Shown here piece by piece: positions 62,123 to 64,000 of a stretch of 64,000 bases of DNA. The translations under genes and the position numbers were made by a program. The stretch spans positions 150,652-214,651 of the forward strand of contig CAJNDS010002853.1 of the NCBI GenBank assembly GCA_905221605.1, written 5' to 3'. The stretch is from Symbiodinium natans (lineage: Eukaryota > Sar > Dinophyceae > Suessiales > Symbiodiniaceae). Under the pieces are notes generated by a model. It was given only the letters and a program-made list of their open reading frames with translations, had not been told where the DNA came from and searched no databases. How positions within the stretch are numbered: the first letter of the stretch is position 1; every line of letters begins with the position of its first letter.

Positions 62123-63476
62123 AGGGGGGCCAGGCAGCGACCCAGGACTCGCCGCTGCCTGGCTTTCACAAGAGTCCTTGCACGATGACCGCTCCGTCCC
62201 TAGAGAGCTTTTTCCTTTACCTCTGCTTCAGAGTTCTCGGCCGTTGGCCGGCCGGGGCCGCCGCTCGCAGAGGCGCGCGCTGCATCGGTGGAAGGAAGAC
62301 GAAGAGATCAACCACACCATCGCGGCGCTGAATTCAATGTACGACGCCCCCCTCAAGGGGGGGCAATCTTCCTTTGCTCGCCCTTCGGCTGCACAGGTCC
62401 GGGCGATTGGTTTTATCAAGCAGTCGGTCTCCGACTTGGGGAGGCCCCCTCCGGACCTCTCTGGCTCAGGAGCGCTTCGGATGCTCCGAGCTGCGGGCAC
62501 CTATGACGACACGGACCAGGACGTCATCGGAGTGCCTTCGCCCTACATCCCCGAAAGTGTCTCCTTGCCTTCGCCGGGCTGGCAGCCGATCAGTCTGGCG
62601 GATCTTTGGGGAGCTGACGGGCCCGATTTTGTGGACGAATTTTGTCGCTCAAAGCTTTTGCCTGAGAGTGAGGCTCGGCGGCATGTTCAGGATAGCGGGA
62701 TTGAGCGTCCTTACTGGGACCCTTTGCTAAAACATAAGCCTACTTATGGGAAGTTCCTTAGCCGACTCTTGGCTTCGAACCTCATCGACTTTGTCACTGA
62801 GCCTTGCCGGGAGGAGGTCGCCATCTTCTTCGTGACCAAGAAGGGGGGGCGACTTCGAATGATTGTGGACGCCAGGCGCAGCAACTGTCACTTCACTGAG
62901 CCCGATCCGGTCAAGCTGTGCACAGGGGAAAGCCTCGCCAGGATTGAGACAGACGGCCCCCTCACCATCGCCATGGCGGATCTGAAGGACGCCTTTTACC
63001 ACCTGGGTTTGCCGTTGTGTCTTCGGGACTTTTTCGGTTTGCCGGGGATTCAGGCTGGGCTGGTCGAGGGCCTCAAGGTCGATGGCAAGACGCCCGGCCC
63101 TAAGATGAAAGTCTACCCGCGGCTGGCTGTGGTTCCCATGGGATGGTCTTGGGCGCTTTGGGTGTGTCAGTGCATGCACGAACGCCTGGTGGAGGCGGCG
63201 GGGCTTCGTGAAGAGGCTCGGCTTCGTGACCGCCAGCCAGTGCCTGAGAGCAGGGTCCTCCACACACAGTACGTCGACAACCTGATCTGCATAGGGCAAG
63301 GCGATAGTGAAGTACTCAGTCTTTTCCAACAAGCAGTGCAACAACTAAAGAAGGCCGGCCTCCAGGTGCATGAGGAAGAGGTCACCAACGATGGTGCCAA
63401 GGTCTTGGGCTGGGAGATCCAGTCGTCGGGGCGCTTTGGCCCATCTTTGCACCGAGCTGCGGCTAGCCTTGCGTGA
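62112..63476 (+). CDS. Reverse transcriptase, DIRS-like, with YVDN
   Basis: I chose the ATG at 62,112 (MPPEGGPGSDPGLAAAWLSQ) over the frame opening at 62,019 because it overlaps the ORF1 stop. The N-terminal 150 residues are unrecognised. RT motifs follow: AIFFVTKKGGRLRMIVDARR, TIAMADLKDAFYHLGLP, AVVPMGWSWALWVCQC, and HTQYVDNLICIG, where the second Asp of YxDD is Asn (about 63,270-63,281). The thumb-like KVLGWEIQSSGRFGP is next. The frame then stops at 63,474, and homology continues in the +1 frame from about 63,445. Either a frameshift mutation or a recoding site. Confidence 0.75.
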   Translation: MPPEGGPGSDPGLAAAWLSQESLHDDRSVPRELFPLPLLQSSRPLAGRGRRSQRRALHRWKEDEEINHTIAALNSMYDAPLKGGQSSFARPSAAQVRAIGFIKQSVSDLGRPPPDLSGSGALRMLRAAGTYDDTDQDVIGVPSPYIPESVSLPSPGWQPISLADLWGADGPDFVDEFCRSKLLPESEARRHVQDSGIERPYWDPLLKHKPTYGKFLSRLLASNLIDFVTEPCREEVAIFFVTKKGGRLRMIVDARRSNCHFTEPDPVKLCTGESLARIETDGPLTIAMADLKDAFYHLGLPLCLRDFFGLPGIQAGLVEGLKVDGKTPGPKMKVYPRLAVVPMGWSWALWVCQCMHERLVEAAGLREEARLRDRQPVPESRVLHTQYVDNLICIGQGDSEVLSLFQQAVQQLKKAGLQVHEEEVTNDGAKVLGWEIQSSGRFGPSLHRAAASLA

Positions 63477-63999
63477 ACTTCTGAAGCGGGGGTGGGCATC
63501 CGGCAAGCAGCTTGAGAGGCTGCTTGGGCACTGCGTCTTCATCTCCCTGGGAAGGCGGGAAAGTTTGTCGGTCTTCAGTGAAATTTACCGGCATGTCCAG
63601 AGATTCCGGGATGATAAGCGTGAAGTGCCCATTCCTCGTGGAGTTCGCAGAGAGCTGATGAAGTGGGATGGGCTCTTGCCACTCATGCACAGGAACCTGC
63701 GAGCGCAATGGAGTGAGATCGTGCACTCGGTTGATGCCTCAGAATGGGGGCTTGGCGTCACGTCTGCTCGCTTTGAGAAGCCAGAGGTTCGTGCACTGGG
63801 GCAGTACAATGAGCGCTGGCGTTTTAGAAGCCCGCACTCGGCTCGTCCTCGTGATCAGGCCTTCGCCGTGGAGGGTGCCAAGAACCTCCCTGAGGGCGGT
63901 CCGGACCTGAAGGTTGAAGAGATGCCAGAGGCCCATGACCGCGATCCAGGGAAGTTTGAGCCCGTGGGTTTTGAGGCCGTGAACCGCTCGTGGGCCACG
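63445..63999 (+). CDS. RT C-terminal and RNase H part, +1 frame, cut by window end
   Basis: Open from about 63,451 to the last full codon of the window. It begins TELRLALRELLKRGWASGKQ and continues with LERLLGHCVFISLGRRESLS, the L-x2-L-x-G…GR layout seen after the RT in DIRS-like and pararetroviral enzymes. The RNase H start IVHSVDASEWGLGV is near 63,720. A tyrosine recombinase expected in DIRS elements would lie beyond the window and cannot be checked. Confidence 0.65.
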
Positions 64000-64000
64000 A

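Overview
The window looks like nuclear DNA of a dinoflagellate (Symbiodiniaceae-like or a relative). The reasons are: very large multi-domain LTR-retroelement polyproteins with CCCH and SWIM zinc fingers, decayed Ty1/copia remnants that end in a membrane segment plus a Cys/His motif, a retroelement cassette whose reverse transcriptase (RT) reads YVDN, abundant microsatellites, and short exon-like islands inside otherwise empty DNA. The organism call is inference; no rRNA or conserved host marker gene is present.

Layout. 1-15.2 kb: repeat mosaic with a 51-bp array (1.37-1.93 kb), a 60-bp array (2.74-3.33 kb), duplicated segments, and two inverted arms of about 0.5 kb (4.35-4.87 and 14.6-15.14 kb). 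Between the arms lie frameshifted minus-strand coding remnants (6.5-11.75 kb) of a family I do not recognise. A piece of the same protein recurs at 35.8-36.0 kb, so the family is repetitive. 15.2-17.9 kb: decayed copia 3' ends. 17,903-35,226: a 17.3-kb LTR retrotransposon with two 294-bp LTRs that look identical, TG...CA ends, a 4-bp target duplication (CTAC), a PBS candidate and a PPT. 36.1-36.93 kb: an older 3' end plus LTR of the same family, followed by microsatellites. 37-60 kb: mostly noncoding host-like DNA holding simple repeats, a foldback element (41.82-42.42 kb), an array with G/C hairpins (49.64-51.0 kb), an AT-rich island (52.9-54.26 kb) and exon-like HEAT-repeat segments (57.06-59.89 kb). 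60.56-64 kb: a DIRS-like cassette with a small membrane ORF, a Gag-like ORF and RT/RNase H, cut by the window end.

Most interesting: the 17.3-kb element. Its coding order is Gag - CCCH x2 - protease - RT thumb/connection and RNase H - hydrolase-like domain - integrase - methyltransferase-like region - RT fingers/palm (YVDD) - Tpt1/KptA-type RNA 2'-phosphotransferase - RanBP2 zinc fingers - membrane segment - SWIM finger - PLD-type phosphodiesterase. The RT is therefore split, and its halves are permuted around integrase. An RNA-repair-type enzyme and a PLD-fold enzyme sit on the same reading frame as integrase and the RT palm. The coding region needs a -1 shift inside gag and a +1 shift before integrase, although the LTRs indicate a very recent insertion.
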